From contig JAOPKB010000004.1 in assembly GCA_025517485.1 (NCBI GenBank), forward strand, positions 285,032 through 349,031: a stretch of DNA of 64,000 nucleotides, given 5' to 3'. The notes under the pieces were generated by a model. It made no database searches. It saw only the letters and a list, made by a program, of their open reading frames with translations, and was not told the origin of the DNA. A program made the translations under genes and the position numbers. This DNA is from Natronoglomus mannanivorans. GTDB lineage: Archaea > Halobacteriota > Halobacteria > Halobacteriales > Natrialbaceae. This document shows positions 1 to 8,195 of this stretch, in pieces (position 1 is the stretch's first letter; the number at the start of each line of letters is the position of its first letter).

Positions 1-1855
1 TCGACCGTTCGTCACCGTGGACACAGAGGACCTTCTCGGGGCGGGGGTTCATCGTCTTCACGAAGTCCATCAGGCCGGCACGGTCGGCGTGGCCGGAGAA
101 GCCGTCGACGGTTTCGACGTCGAGGTTGAGCTGGAGGGTGCCCCGTCCGCCGTTCCCGTTGGCGCCTCGGCTGCCCACGTCGCTCGTGGGAATCTCGTCC
201 CAGCCACTCTGGATGCGTCGACCGAGGGTTCCCTGTGCCTGGTAGCCGACGAAGACCATCGTCGAGTCCGGGTCGGGGCCGACGTGGCCGAGCCAGGACA
301 TGATCGGACCGCCGGTGACCATTCCGGACGTCGAGAGGATGATGCAGGGGTCGCCGTCGGCGACCTCCTGTCGCTCCTCTTCACCGCCGTCGATGTGGTT
401 GAACTCCTCTGCGAGGAAGGGGTTCGCGTCCTCGTGGAAGATCCGATCGCGGAGGTCGTCACGCAGGTACTCCGGATAGGTGGTGTGGATCGCGGTCGCC
501 TCCCAGATCATCCCGTCTAGGTGGACGGGCATCGACGGAATGTCGCCGCTTCGCATCGCCTCTTCTAAGACGAGCATGATCTCCTGGGAGCGGCCGACGG
601 CGAAAGCGGGGATCAGTACTTTCCCGCCCCGATCGTAGGTCTCCTGGATGATCTCCTTGAGTTTCTCCTCGGAGTCCGCCTGATCGGTCTGGTAGTCGTT
701 GCGCCCGCCGTAGGTCGACTCCATCACGAGCGTCTCTACCCGTGGGAAGTCGTTGGTCGCGCCGTTGAACAGGCGCGTGTCCTCGTAGTGGATGTCGCCG
801 GAGAACGCGACGTTGTAGAGGCCATCACCGATGTGGAAGTGAGAGACGGCCGAACCGAGGATGTGACCCGCGTTGTGGAAGGTGAGCTTGACGTCGGGTG
901 CGATGTCGGTGACGTCGCCGTACTCGAGCGGGATGCAGTGTTTGATCGCCTCGCGGACCATCTCGGACTCGTAGGGAGGTGCCCGGCCCTCCTTGGCTGC
1001 GACGTCGAGGTAGTCGAGCGTCAGCAGGCCCATGAGGTCTCGCGTCGGCTCGGTACAGTAGATCGGGCCGTCGTAACCGTACTTGAACAGGAGGGGAATG
1101 AGGGCGGAGTGGTCGAGGTGAGCGTGGGTCAACACCACGGCGTCGATATTCTGCGCGCCCGCGCCCAGTGCTTCGGGGATGTGGAGGTACGGTACCTCGC
1201 CTTCCGCACCGGGTTTGTCGCCGCAGTCGATCAGGATGCGCGTCTCGGGTGTCGACAGGATGAAGGAAGCCCGTCCGACCTCGCGACAGCAGCCGAGCGT
1301 CGTGATCCGGACGTACTCGTCGTCGGACATTTCCTCGCGGTGGATCTGTCGACCGACGCGCTCGAGAATGTCTCGGCGGTCGTCACGTTCCTGTTTGAGG
1401 AAGTTTCGGACGTTCGAGACGGTCGAGGACTCGATCGGCGGCGTCCGGACGACTTCGGGTGTCCAGCCGACGCTCTTGGTAATCTCTCGGAGCGTCGATC
1501 CGTGACGACCGATGACCATACCCGGTTTCTGGGCTTCGATGACGACCTCGCCAGTGTCGGCGTGGAAGTCGAGGTCCGTGACGCCTGCCTCTTCGGGGAT
1601 CACGTTCATGATCTCCTCGCGGGCCTGTTCGGGCTGGGCGAGGACGCTCGGGTCCGGCCGGACGGTAATTCGTTTCCGGAGTTTGCTCGCGAGTTGCCGA
1701 ATGAGGTCCCCCTGCTGGGCGAACTTCTTCGGATCGCGCGTATAGACGACCAGTTCGGGGCCTTCGTACTTCACCGAGGAGACCGAGATATCGGCCGGTA
1801 GCTCGTCGGTGATCTTTGCTTCCAGTTCGTCGAGTTGCTGCTCTACAGTGCTCAT
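1..1855 (-). CDS. aCPSF1: aCPSF1 ribonuclease (KH / beta-CASP metallo-beta-lactamase), 3' end cut by window
   Basis: Archaeal CPSF73-like endo/5'-3' exoribonuclease that cuts U-rich RNA 3' ends and drives transcription termination. The reading frame starts at the ATG at 1855 (MSTVEQQLDELEAKI) and stays open to base 1, giving 618 codons; the family is near 640, so only about 20 C-terminal residues are missing. Two N-terminal KH-type domains (about residues 1-145, with a VIGRHGS loop) precede the metallo-beta-lactamase core. The HxHxDH zinc motif reads THAHLDHS near residue 243, followed by SGDIHYED and the beta-CASP segment (STSGMVTGGP, FSGHADRAG). It is monocistronic here. The assignment is secure from motif order and length. 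Confidence 0.95.
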   Translation of the reverse strand, partial: MSTVEQQLDELEAKITDELPADISVSSVKYEGPELVVYTRDPKKFAQQGDLIRQLASKLRKRITVRPDPSVLAQPEQAREEIMNVIPEEAGVTDLDFHADTGEVVIEAQKPGMVIGRHGSTLREITKSVGWTPEVVRTPPIESSTVSNVRNFLKQERDDRRDILERVGRQIHREEMSDDEYVRITTLGCCREVGRASFILSTPETRILIDCGDKPGAEGEVPYLHIPEALGAGAQNIDAVVLTHAHLDHSALIPLLFKYGYDGPIYCTEPTRDLMGLLTLDYLDVAAKEGRAPPYESEMVREAIKHCIPLEYGDVTDIAPDVKLTFHNAGHILGSAVSHFHIGDGLYNVAFSGDIHYEDTRLFNGATNDFPRVETLVMESTYGGRNDYQTDQADSEEKLKEIIQETYDRGGKVLIPAFAVGRSQEIMLVLEEAMRSGDIPSMPVHLDGMIWEATAIHTTYPEYLRDDLRDRIFHEDANPFLAEEFNHIDGGEEERQEVADGDPCIILSTSGMVTGGPIMSWLGHVGPDPDSTMVFVGYQAQGTLGRRIQSGWDEIPTSDVGSRGANGNGGRGTLQLNLDVETVDGFSGHADRAGLMDFVKTMNPRPEKVLCVHGDERS

Positions 1856-2359
1856 AATCGCCAGATGCTCGCGTGGACTCGCCCATCGGGGGACGCGTCG
1901 TTCGTCACGTCGGGTCCACTGTCACACGTGTTGAGTCCGGGTTGGGGCTCCAGAGACGGGACCACTGTCCCGATCTGAGAGCGGCCTCGAGGTCGGGTAT
2001 CGGAGCGGTTGCGGGGGAATTGACAGAACCGACAGTCCCCGTCGACTGCTGAACCGAATCCACCCCCGAGTCCGGGACCGAGTTCGCGTTTGCATTCGCG
2101 TTCGAATCCACGTCGGCGCTCGAATGTGGGACCCAGCAGCATCGACAGCGACAGCGAGGGCCACACAGTCTTCACCACGTATCGTGTCCAATCCCGGATC
2201 ATCGTGTGATATAGTCCGTGCCGTGACAGCACGCTCCCAGGTCGTTAGTGCCTGGTCCGTGCGGGACAATTCCAGGGAGAACCCGCTTACCCGGTGCTAT
2301 TCCTTGCGTGGTATAAAAGCCTTCGCAAAAGTGAGGATCACCGGCCACGTACGACCCGT
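1856..2359. other. Intergenic region without a supported gene
   Basis: About 500 bp between the divergent aCPSF1 gene and the gene at 2360. Several overlapping frames are open, but none has the acidic composition or codon use of neighbouring genes. I see no tRNA T-arm motif. The only clear signal is the TATA box at 2311-2319. Confidence 0.5.
2311..2319 (+). promoter_or_regulatory. TATA box for the gene at 2360
   Basis: The sequence GTATAAAAG lies about 45 bp before the ATG at 2360. Transcription would begin near 2340, so the longer open frame starting at 2294 cannot be used in full. This supports the 2360 start. Confidence 0.55.
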
Positions 2360-2842
2360 ATGCGACTCACACCGGCCCGCGTCGCCGCCGAACGCGATTG
2401 GGTCCGTTCCCGAAGCGAGACCGTGGTCCCGCTGCTCAACGACGTTCGCGACGAACTCGGCGCAGTCTTCGAGACCGACGTCGATCACGTGACCCACGAC
2501 GCCTACCGTCGCGAGGTCGACGCCGTCTTCGCCGATGGCGACCTCGCCGTCAACGTCGCCGCACTGGTCGCGCTTCTCCGCGATCTCGACGTCGAAGACG
2601 ACTATCCGGGGTTCGTCGTCGACGAGATCCTCGGGCGTGAGCTCGCCGCGACTATCGCCGGCACCCAACCGTTGCGGACGCTCGGCGAAGCGACGTTTCA
2701 CTACGCGGACGTTCACACCCACGGTGATGACGACGAGAACGCGGGTCTCGACGACCTCGAGGCCGCACTCGCGGCGGGGTTTCAGGAACGACTTCCGGGA
2801 TGGAACTGGACCGAGCGTGAGAGTCCGTTTTCGGTCGAATGA
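2360..2842 (+). CDS. Conserved hypothetical haloarchaeal protein, 160 aa
   Basis: I do not recognise the family. The protein begins MRLTPARVAAERDW, is strongly acidic, has no signal peptide, membrane segment or cysteine motif, and looks like an all-helical soluble cytoplasmic protein. The ATG at 2360 was chosen over the frame opening at 2294 because the TATA box at 2311-2319 would place the transcript start downstream of 2294. GC-rich third positions and acidic composition support real coding. The neighbours (aCPSF1 divergent, a lipoprotein convergent) give no functional hint. Confidence 0.7.
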   Translation: MRLTPARVAAERDWVRSRSETVVPLLNDVRDELGAVFETDVDHVTHDAYRREVDAVFADGDLAVNVAALVALLRDLDVEDDYPGFVVDEILGRELAATIAGTQPLRTLGEATFHYADVHTHGDDDENAGLDDLEAALAAGFQERLPGWNWTERESPFSVE

Positions 2843-2913
2843 ACGTGTACGGTCGAATAAGAGCGTGAAACCCAACTAGATTCGAGTCGACCAGTGTCGA
2901 TCGTGCGGTTTGT

Positions 2914-3483
2914 TTACTCGTCGTCGTCTCCTTCGGCTTCAGCCTCGGCTTGGGCCTCCATTTGCTGTTGCATTTGCATCTGTTGTTCGACCGCCGCGAA
3001 CTCCTCGCCCGGGACCAGCGCACTCATCACGCCGTCGTTGAGCGCGGTCCGCATCGCCTCGGCATCTCCGTCGACCAGGACGGCACCAGCTTCACCGATC
3101 GTTCCTTCCACCGACAGTCCGTCGGTCTCCTCGAGGTCGCTCTCGAGTTCAGCCGTCGCTTCGGTGGTCAACTCGAGTTGCTCCTGTTGGATCTCCTGGT
3201 TGTATTCCTGTTCGCTGAGGTCTCCGTCTTCCACCTGCTGGGCGAGCTCGGCTTGACGTTCCTGCAGTGCCTCCTGGTCGGCCTGGGTCACTGCGGTCAG
3301 CGCCGAGTCGGGAACGTCCGTGGCCTCGAACTCGCCGTCCTCGTCTGCGCCGTTCCCATCGTCGCCGTCACCGTTCCCGTCCTGTCCGTCGTCCAGTCCG
3401 AGACTGGAACAGCCGGCGATCGAAGCTGCCGCACCTGTCCCGGCGAGTTGCAGAAACCGTCGTCGATTGCGGAGGTTCTCCAT
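2914..3483 (-). CDS. Tat-exported lipoprotein, helical, Gln/Glu-rich, 189 aa
   Basis: The N-terminus NRRRFLQLAGTGAAASIAGC has a twin-arginine signal ending in a lipobox, so the mature protein should be lipid-anchored at Cys22 or so on the outer face of the membrane. A short D/G/N-rich linker follows, then a charged region rich in Q and E (about residues 50-120) predicted helical or coiled-coil, a small Gly/Val/Ala domain, and a tail rich in MQMQQQM and AEAEAE. No enzyme motif is visible; the function is unknown. The start was chosen by position of the RRR signal, since the upstream frame extension has no signal character. Confidence 0.75.
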   Translation of the reverse strand: MENLRNRRRFLQLAGTGAAASIAGCSSLGLDDGQDGNGDGDDGNGADEDGEFEATDVPDSALTAVTQADQEALQERQAELAQQVEDGDLSEQEYNQEIQQEQLELTTEATAELESDLEETDGLSVEGTIGEAGAVLVDGDAEAMRTALNDGVMSALVPGEEFAAVEQQMQMQQQMEAQAEAEAEGDDDE

Positions 3484-3637
3484 TTTCGTGTCGTACACAC
3501 GGGTCGAAACTGATACACCCTCCGATTGCTCACCGTGCCCGTCGAGCGCCGTCGAACCCGGCTCGAGTCGGCGGCTCCTCGTCTCCGATTCTCCCCGTGT
3601 CGGTCCCCTTATACTGTCCCACGTCCTCTCTCGAGAT

Positions 3638-4435
3638 GTGACGAGCAGCGAGCAGGAAACGCAGGTCTTGACCCTGCAGGAACCGACGCCCGAGGCCGCC
3701 CGAGAGACGATCGCCGCCGGATTCGACCGCGAGGCGCTCGTGACCGTCTTCGGGCGCTGCACGGTCGATTACGACGGGCGGGCGACCAGCCGACTCGAGG
3801 CTGGCGAGCGCCACGTGATGTTCAAACCCGACGGCGCGGCCCTGGTCCACACCGACGAGGGTCAGCAGCCGGTCAACTGGCAGCCGCCGGGGTGTGATCA
3901 CGAGGTGTTTCTCGAGGATGAGGACGGAAGCGAAGACGGCGCGGAAGCGAGCGGCGATGCCGGTGACGGGAACGCCCTCTGCATGCGAAGCCTCCGCTCG
4001 ACGCCCGAAGAGCGGTTGCTGATCACCTTCGAACACATTATGCAGGTCTCGACGTTCACCGTCACCGATCCGAGCGAACTCTCCCTCTCCGGCACCGAAG
4101 CGGATCTCAAGGCACGAATTCTCGACGAACCCGCTCTCCTCGAGCCGGGATTCACGCCGCTTGCGACAGAGCGCGAGACGCCCGCCGGCGCCGTCGACAT
4201 CTACGGCGAGGACGCCGACGGCCGAACGGTGGTCGTCGAACTCAAGCGCCGCCGCGTCGGTCCCGACGCCGTCGGACAGCTTCGACGGTACATCGACGCC
4301 TTAGAGCGCGACCTCCACGCCGACGCCGCGATCCGCGGGGTTCTCGTCGCGCCCTCGGTGACCGAGCGGGCGAAGCGTCTGCTCGAGCGCGATGGGCTGG
4401 AGTTCGTCGCGCTCGAGCCGACGGCCGAGTCGTGA
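3638..4435 (+). CDS. nucS: Endonuclease NucS
   Basis: NucS (EndoMS) is a mismatch- and flap-specific DNA endonuclease working with PCNA. The N-terminal half holds the DNA-binding/dimerisation region. The C-terminal RecB-like nuclease domain shows AGAVDIYGED followed by VVVELKRRRVG, supplying the D-ExK catalytic set, then DAVGQLRRYI. Length of 265 aa fits the family. An acidic insert (EDEDGSEDGAEASGDAGDG) sits at about residues 90-108. The GTG at 3638 is chosen: a TATA-like TTATAC at 3608-3613 lies about 25-30 bp upstream, implying a leaderless transcript. The nearby mutS gives the region two independent mismatch-processing enzymes. Confidence 0.9.
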   Translation: MTSSEQETQVLTLQEPTPEAARETIAAGFDREALVTVFGRCTVDYDGRATSRLEAGERHVMFKPDGAALVHTDEGQQPVNWQPPGCDHEVFLEDEDGSEDGAEASGDAGDGNALCMRSLRSTPEERLLITFEHIMQVSTFTVTDPSELSLSGTEADLKARILDEPALLEPGFTPLATERETPAGAVDIYGEDADGRTVVVELKRRRVGPDAVGQLRRYIDALERDLHADAAIRGVLVAPSVTERAKRLLERDGLEFVALEPTAES

Positions 4436-4445
4436 TCGCGGGCGG

Positions 4446-5213
4446 TTAGCTGCCCTTCTCGAGGGTCCAGACCTGTATCGAATCGCCGTCCGCGAGCGGT
4501 TCGCCGCCGAAGTCGCCCGTTACCCGCCAGTCCGCAAACGACGACGAGCGGGCCAGCAACTGGACTTCACGTTTGGGGAGCATCGTCAGTCGCTGGCTCT
4601 CCGAGAATACGAGCGCGCCGTCCGAATCGCGGAGCTCGTTTTCGACGGTGAACTGCTGTTCGACTTCGTCGATCACGCTGGTCCGGGTTCTGAACACGTG
4701 CGGTTCGTCCCGGTACTCCACGGCTCGTTCGGTCCACTCCCCGTAGGTTTCACAGATCACGTCGAAACTCGGAACGAAGACGTCGAAGACGAACTGCCCG
4801 CCGGGGGCGAGCGCGTCGTGGATACACTCGAGAGCGGACTGCTGCTTTTCGAGGGGTCGCAGGTGCTGGACGGCGTTGAACGGGCATATCACGAGTTCGT
4901 ACTCCCGATCGACCGCGAAGTCGGCCATGTCCGCTCGCCGGACCGACGGCACGAGGTCCGCGTCCGCTTCCGTAGCGTTCTCGCGAAGAACCGCGAGCGC
5001 ATCTTCGGAGACGTCGAGCCCGTCCGCATCGACGCCGGCACGCAGCAATTCGAGATAGACGCGTCCGGTCCCACAGGCCAGTTCGAGCACCGGTCCAGCA
5101 GTTTCTCGAGCGAGAGTCGTGTAGAAGTCGACGTCCTCGCGTTCGCTCGACGCGACCTGCTGATCGTAAAATTCCGCGAACGGTGCTCGATATCCGTCGG
5201 TGGACTGGTCCAT
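4446..5213 (-). CDS. Class I SAM-dependent methyltransferase
   Basis: A Rossmann-fold methyltransferase of 255 aa. Motif I reads VLELACGTGR (about residues 42-51), an acidic residue after GLDVSEDAL contacts the SAM ribose, and a later block VICPFNAVQHL plus LAPGGQFVFDVF are typical of the small-molecule/UbiE-like methyltransferase superfamily. The substrate cannot be told from sequence. It ends convergent with nucS with only about 10 bp between the stops, and lies just downstream of mutS on the same strand, separated by 70 bp. Confidence 0.85.
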   Translation of the reverse strand: MDQSTDGYRAPFAEFYDQQVASSEREDVDFYTTLARETAGPVLELACGTGRVYLELLRAGVDADGLDVSEDALAVLRENATEADADLVPSVRRADMADFAVDREYELVICPFNAVQHLRPLEKQQSALECIHDALAPGGQFVFDVFVPSFDVICETYGEWTERAVEYRDEPHVFRTRTSVIDEVEQQFTVENELRDSDGALVFSESQRLTMLPKREVQLLARSSSFADWRVTGDFGGEPLADGDSIQVWTLEKGS

Positions 5214-5282
5214 GTGTCGCGGTCGGGACGACTCCTCAAAGTGATTGTCGGGGTGTGCGTGGCTCTCACATTCAGAGAGTGC

Positions 5283-8063
5283 TCACTTCTCGAGCAACCG
5301 CTTCAACCGGTCCAGTTCCGTGAGCGCCTCGACGGGCGTCAGATGCGCCAGATCGAGCGCGCGGAGTTCGGCGGCGACGTCGGTCGGGTCGTCACCGCCG
5401 TCTGCCGTCGCCGTGTTCGCGGCTCCCACGGTCGCCGTCGACTCTCCAGCACCCTCGGACTCGAGGTCGTCGAGTTCCGCCTGCGAAACCTCGGTCGTCG
5501 CGTTCGCCGCCACGAGTTCCCGCGAGCGTTCCACGACGTCGTCGGGAACGCCCGCCGCTGTCGCGACCTCGATCCCGTAGGAACCCTCGGCCGCCCCGGG
5601 TTCGATCTCGTGGTGGAAGACGACCTCGCCCGCTTCTTGGCCCGCCTCGAAGTGGAGCGTGAACGCCCGCTCGAGGTCGTCGGCGAGCTCGGTCAGCGGG
5701 TGGTGGTGGGTCGCGAAGAGCGTCGTCGCGCCGACCTCGTCGTGGAGGTGTTCGGCGATCGCCTGGGCGATAGCGAGGCCGTCGGCCGTGGAGGTCCCGC
5801 GACCGACCTCGTCCAACAACACGAGCGAGCGGCCGTCGGCCTCCCGCAGGATCGTCGCCAGTTCGTCCATCTCGACCATGAACGTCGAGCGCCCGCCCGC
5901 GATGTCGTCGCTGGCACCGACGCGGGTGAAGATCCGGTCGAGCGGTGCAATCGTGGCGCTCCGGGCGGGGACGAAACTCCCGACCTGCGCCATGAGGACG
6001 ATCAGCGCGACCTGGCGCATGTAGGTCGACTTTCCGGACATGTTCGGCCCCGTGATCACCGCGAGCCGGCGGTCCTCGTCGAAGCGGGCGTCGTTGGGGA
6101 CGAACGACTCCTGGGTGCGCTCGACGACCGGATGGCGTCCGCCCTCGATCGCGAGGTCGTGACACTGACGCTCGAGGCCGCGCTCGAGGATCTCCGGCCG
6201 GCAGTAGTCGTACTGGGCGGCGACGGTCGCTAAGGAGACGAGCGCGTCCAGTGTCGCCAGCGCCTCCGCGAGCGCCTGCACGCGTTCGACCTCGTCGGCG
6301 ACCTGCCGCCGGACCTCACAGAAGATGTCGTACTCCCGTTCGTCCGCACGACCTTCGGCCCGGACGATCTCGTCCTCGCGCTCGCGCAACTCGGGCGTGA
6401 CGAACCGCTCGGAGTTTTTGAGCGTTTGCCGACGCTCGTAGTTCTCGGGGACGGCCTCGAGGTTCGGGTTCGTCACCTCGATGTAGTAGCCGTGGACCGA
6501 GGTGTAGCCGACCTTCAGCGAGCCGATCCCCGTCCGCTCGCGTTCGCGTTCCTCCAGGTCGTCGATCCACTGCTTGCCGTCGCGGGCGGTCTCGCGGAGG
6601 CGATCGAGGTCATCGTCGTACCCCTCCGCGATAATCCCGCCCTCGGTAATCTCGACCGGCGGGTCCTCGACGATCGACCGCTCGAGGAGCTCTCGGACGT
6701 CCGCGAGCGGATCGAGCGTGTCGTGGAGTTCCTGCAATCGGTCACTCTCGGCGTCTGCGAGGAGGTCTCGAACGTCGGGAACGAGTGCGAGGGTGTTCTG
6801 TAACGATCGCAGGTCGCGAGCGTTGGCTCGCTCGCGGGAGATGCGTCCGATGAGTCGCTCGAGGTCGTAGATTCCGCTCAACTGGTCGTGGAGTCGCTCC
6901 CGGGTCTGGACCGCCCGCGTCAGTTCCTCGACGGCGTCGTGTCTGGCCTCGATTTCGGCGGGTTCGAGCAGCGGTCGGCGGAGCCAGTCTCTGAGTTTCC
7001 GACCGCCGAGCGCGCTCGCGGTTTCGTCGAGGACGCCGACGAGCGTGGCTTCTTCGTGGCCGTGGACCGTCCGCGGTTCGAACAGCTCGAGACTTCGGAG
7101 GGCGACGGCGTCGAGCAGGAGGTACTCCCGCGGGTCGTACCGTCGGAGGTGTGTGAGGTACTCGAGGCGGGTGCTGTCGTCCGTCGCGTCTGTTTCGGTT
7201 TCGTCGGCGTCGGTTTCATCTGCGTCTGCGTCGGACTTGGCCTCGGACTCGGAGGGACCGGACGCCCCGCCTCGAGCGTACTCGGCGTAGGAGAGCAACG
7301 CGCCACACGCCCGGATTTCCGCCTCGCTCGCGAGCAGGGCGTCCGGATCGCCGAAGTACTCGCGGACCCGTTCGGCGGCGGGGTCGTACTCGAAGGTCGT
7401 CTCGTCGTACGGTGTCACCATACAGCCCTGCGGGACCAGTTCTCGAGAGACCTCGGGACCGAGTACCGCTTCCGAGGGTGTGAATCGACTCACCTCGTCG
7501 GCGACCGTCTCCCGCGAGGTCGAACTGGTCGTGAGGAAGTCGCCGGTCGAGACGTCGAGGAGGGCGAGGGCGAGGGTGTCGGGGTCGTCGGTATCACCGC
7601 TTTCGGTCTCGTTCGCCCCGTCGCGGGCGATCGCCGCGACGAAGTTGTTGTCGTCGCTGGCGAGTAGCTCGTCTTCGGTGAGCGTCCCCGGCGTGATGAC
7701 CCGCGTGACCGCGCGTTCGACGACACCCGACGTCTCGGCGGGTTCTTCGATCTGGTCGGCGACGGCGACCCGGTAGCCCGCCTCGAGCAGTTCCTCGATG
7801 TAGGAGGCGGCGCTGTCGACCGGGATGCCGGCCATCGGGTACTCGCCGGTGGAGTCCTCGCGGCTGGTGAGCGTGATCTCGAGGACTCGTGCACAGCGTT
7901 CGGCGGCGTCGCAGAAGCTCTCGTAGAAGTCGCCGACTTGAAAGAGGACGATCGCGTTGTCGTAGCGCGTACAGAGGTCGAAGTACTGGCGCATCATCGG
8001 CGTCAGCTCCTCGCGTTTGTCGGCCATGGCGTCGGGAGGACCAAGCGCCGGATCCATACCCAC
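5283..8063 (-). CDS. mutS: DNA mismatch repair protein MutS (MutS1 type)
   Basis: Mismatch-recognition ATPase of 926 aa. The N-terminal mismatch-binding domain holds the FxE motif context [10 protein letters not shown]. Connector, lever and clamp domains follow, then the ATPase domain with Walker [10 protein letters not shown] (about residues 665-673), Walker [13 protein letters not shown], and the ATHHH switch. An acidic insertion ([19 protein letters not shown]) sits near residue 280. It starts MGMDPALGP at 8063; a second in-frame Met occurs 12 codons later. No mutL is adjacent. It is divergent from the membrane regulator at 8196, with 132 bp between the start codons. Haloarchaea carry both MutS and NucS, as here. 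Confidence 0.95.
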   Translation of the reverse strand: MGMDPALGPPDAMADKREELTPMMRQYFDLCTRYDNAIVLFQVGDFYESFCDAAERCARVLEITLTSREDSTGEYPMAGIPVDSAASYIEELLEAGYRVAVADQIEEPAETSGVVERAVTRVITPGTLTEDELLASDDNNFVAAIARDGANETESGDTDDPDTLALALLDVSTGDFLTTSSTSRETVADEVSRFTPSEAVLGPEVSRELVPQGCMVTPYDETTFEYDPAAERVREYFGDPDALLASEAEIRACGALLSYAEYARGGASGPSESEAKSDADADETDADETETDATDDSTRLEYLTHLRRYDPREYLLLDAVALRSLELFEPRTVHGHEEATLVGVLDETASALGGRKLRDWLRRPLLEPAEIEARHDAVEELTRAVQTRERLHDQLSGIYDLERLIGRISRERANARDLRSLQNTLALVPDVRDLLADAESDRLQELHDTLDPLADVRELLERSIVEDPPVEITEGGIIAEGYDDDLDRLRETARDGKQWIDDLEERERERTGIGSLKVGYTSVHGYYIEVTNPNLEAVPENYERRQTLKNSERFVTPELREREDEIVRAEGRADEREYDIFCEVRRQVADEVERVQALAEALATLDALVSLATVAAQYDYCRPEILERGLERQCHDLAIEGGRHPVVERTQESFVPNDARFDEDRRLAVITGPNMSGKSTYMRQVALIVLMAQVGSFVPARSATIAPLDRIFTRVGASDDIAGGRSTFMVEMDELATILREADGRSLVLLDEVGRGTSTADGLAIAQAIAEHLHDEVGATTLFATHHHPLTELADDLERAFTLHFEAGQEAGEVVFHHEIEPGAAEGSYGIEVATAAGVPDDVVERSRELVAANATTEVSQAELDDLESEGAGESTATVGAANTATADGGDDPTDVAAELRALDLAHLTPVEALTELDRLKRLLEK

Positions 8064-8195
8064 TACTGGCTCTCGGACGTGGAAATAACTGCTGTCTTCG
8101 TCGCCGGTTCGTCTCGAGTTCTGTTCAACTTACATGACTCTCACGATACGGAAAATGTATTATGCTCTCATCTGGTAGGGAGAAGCGACTCAGCT

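Noticed and set aside
17..520. Plus-strand open frame at the window start
   Set aside because: Shadow of aCPSF1, which reads continuously on the minus strand with all family motifs.
2220..2300. Hairpin-like CCTGG/CCAGG sequence considered as a tRNA or small RNA
   Set aside because: No cloverleaf, no T-arm GTTCRA motif and no acceptor pairing.
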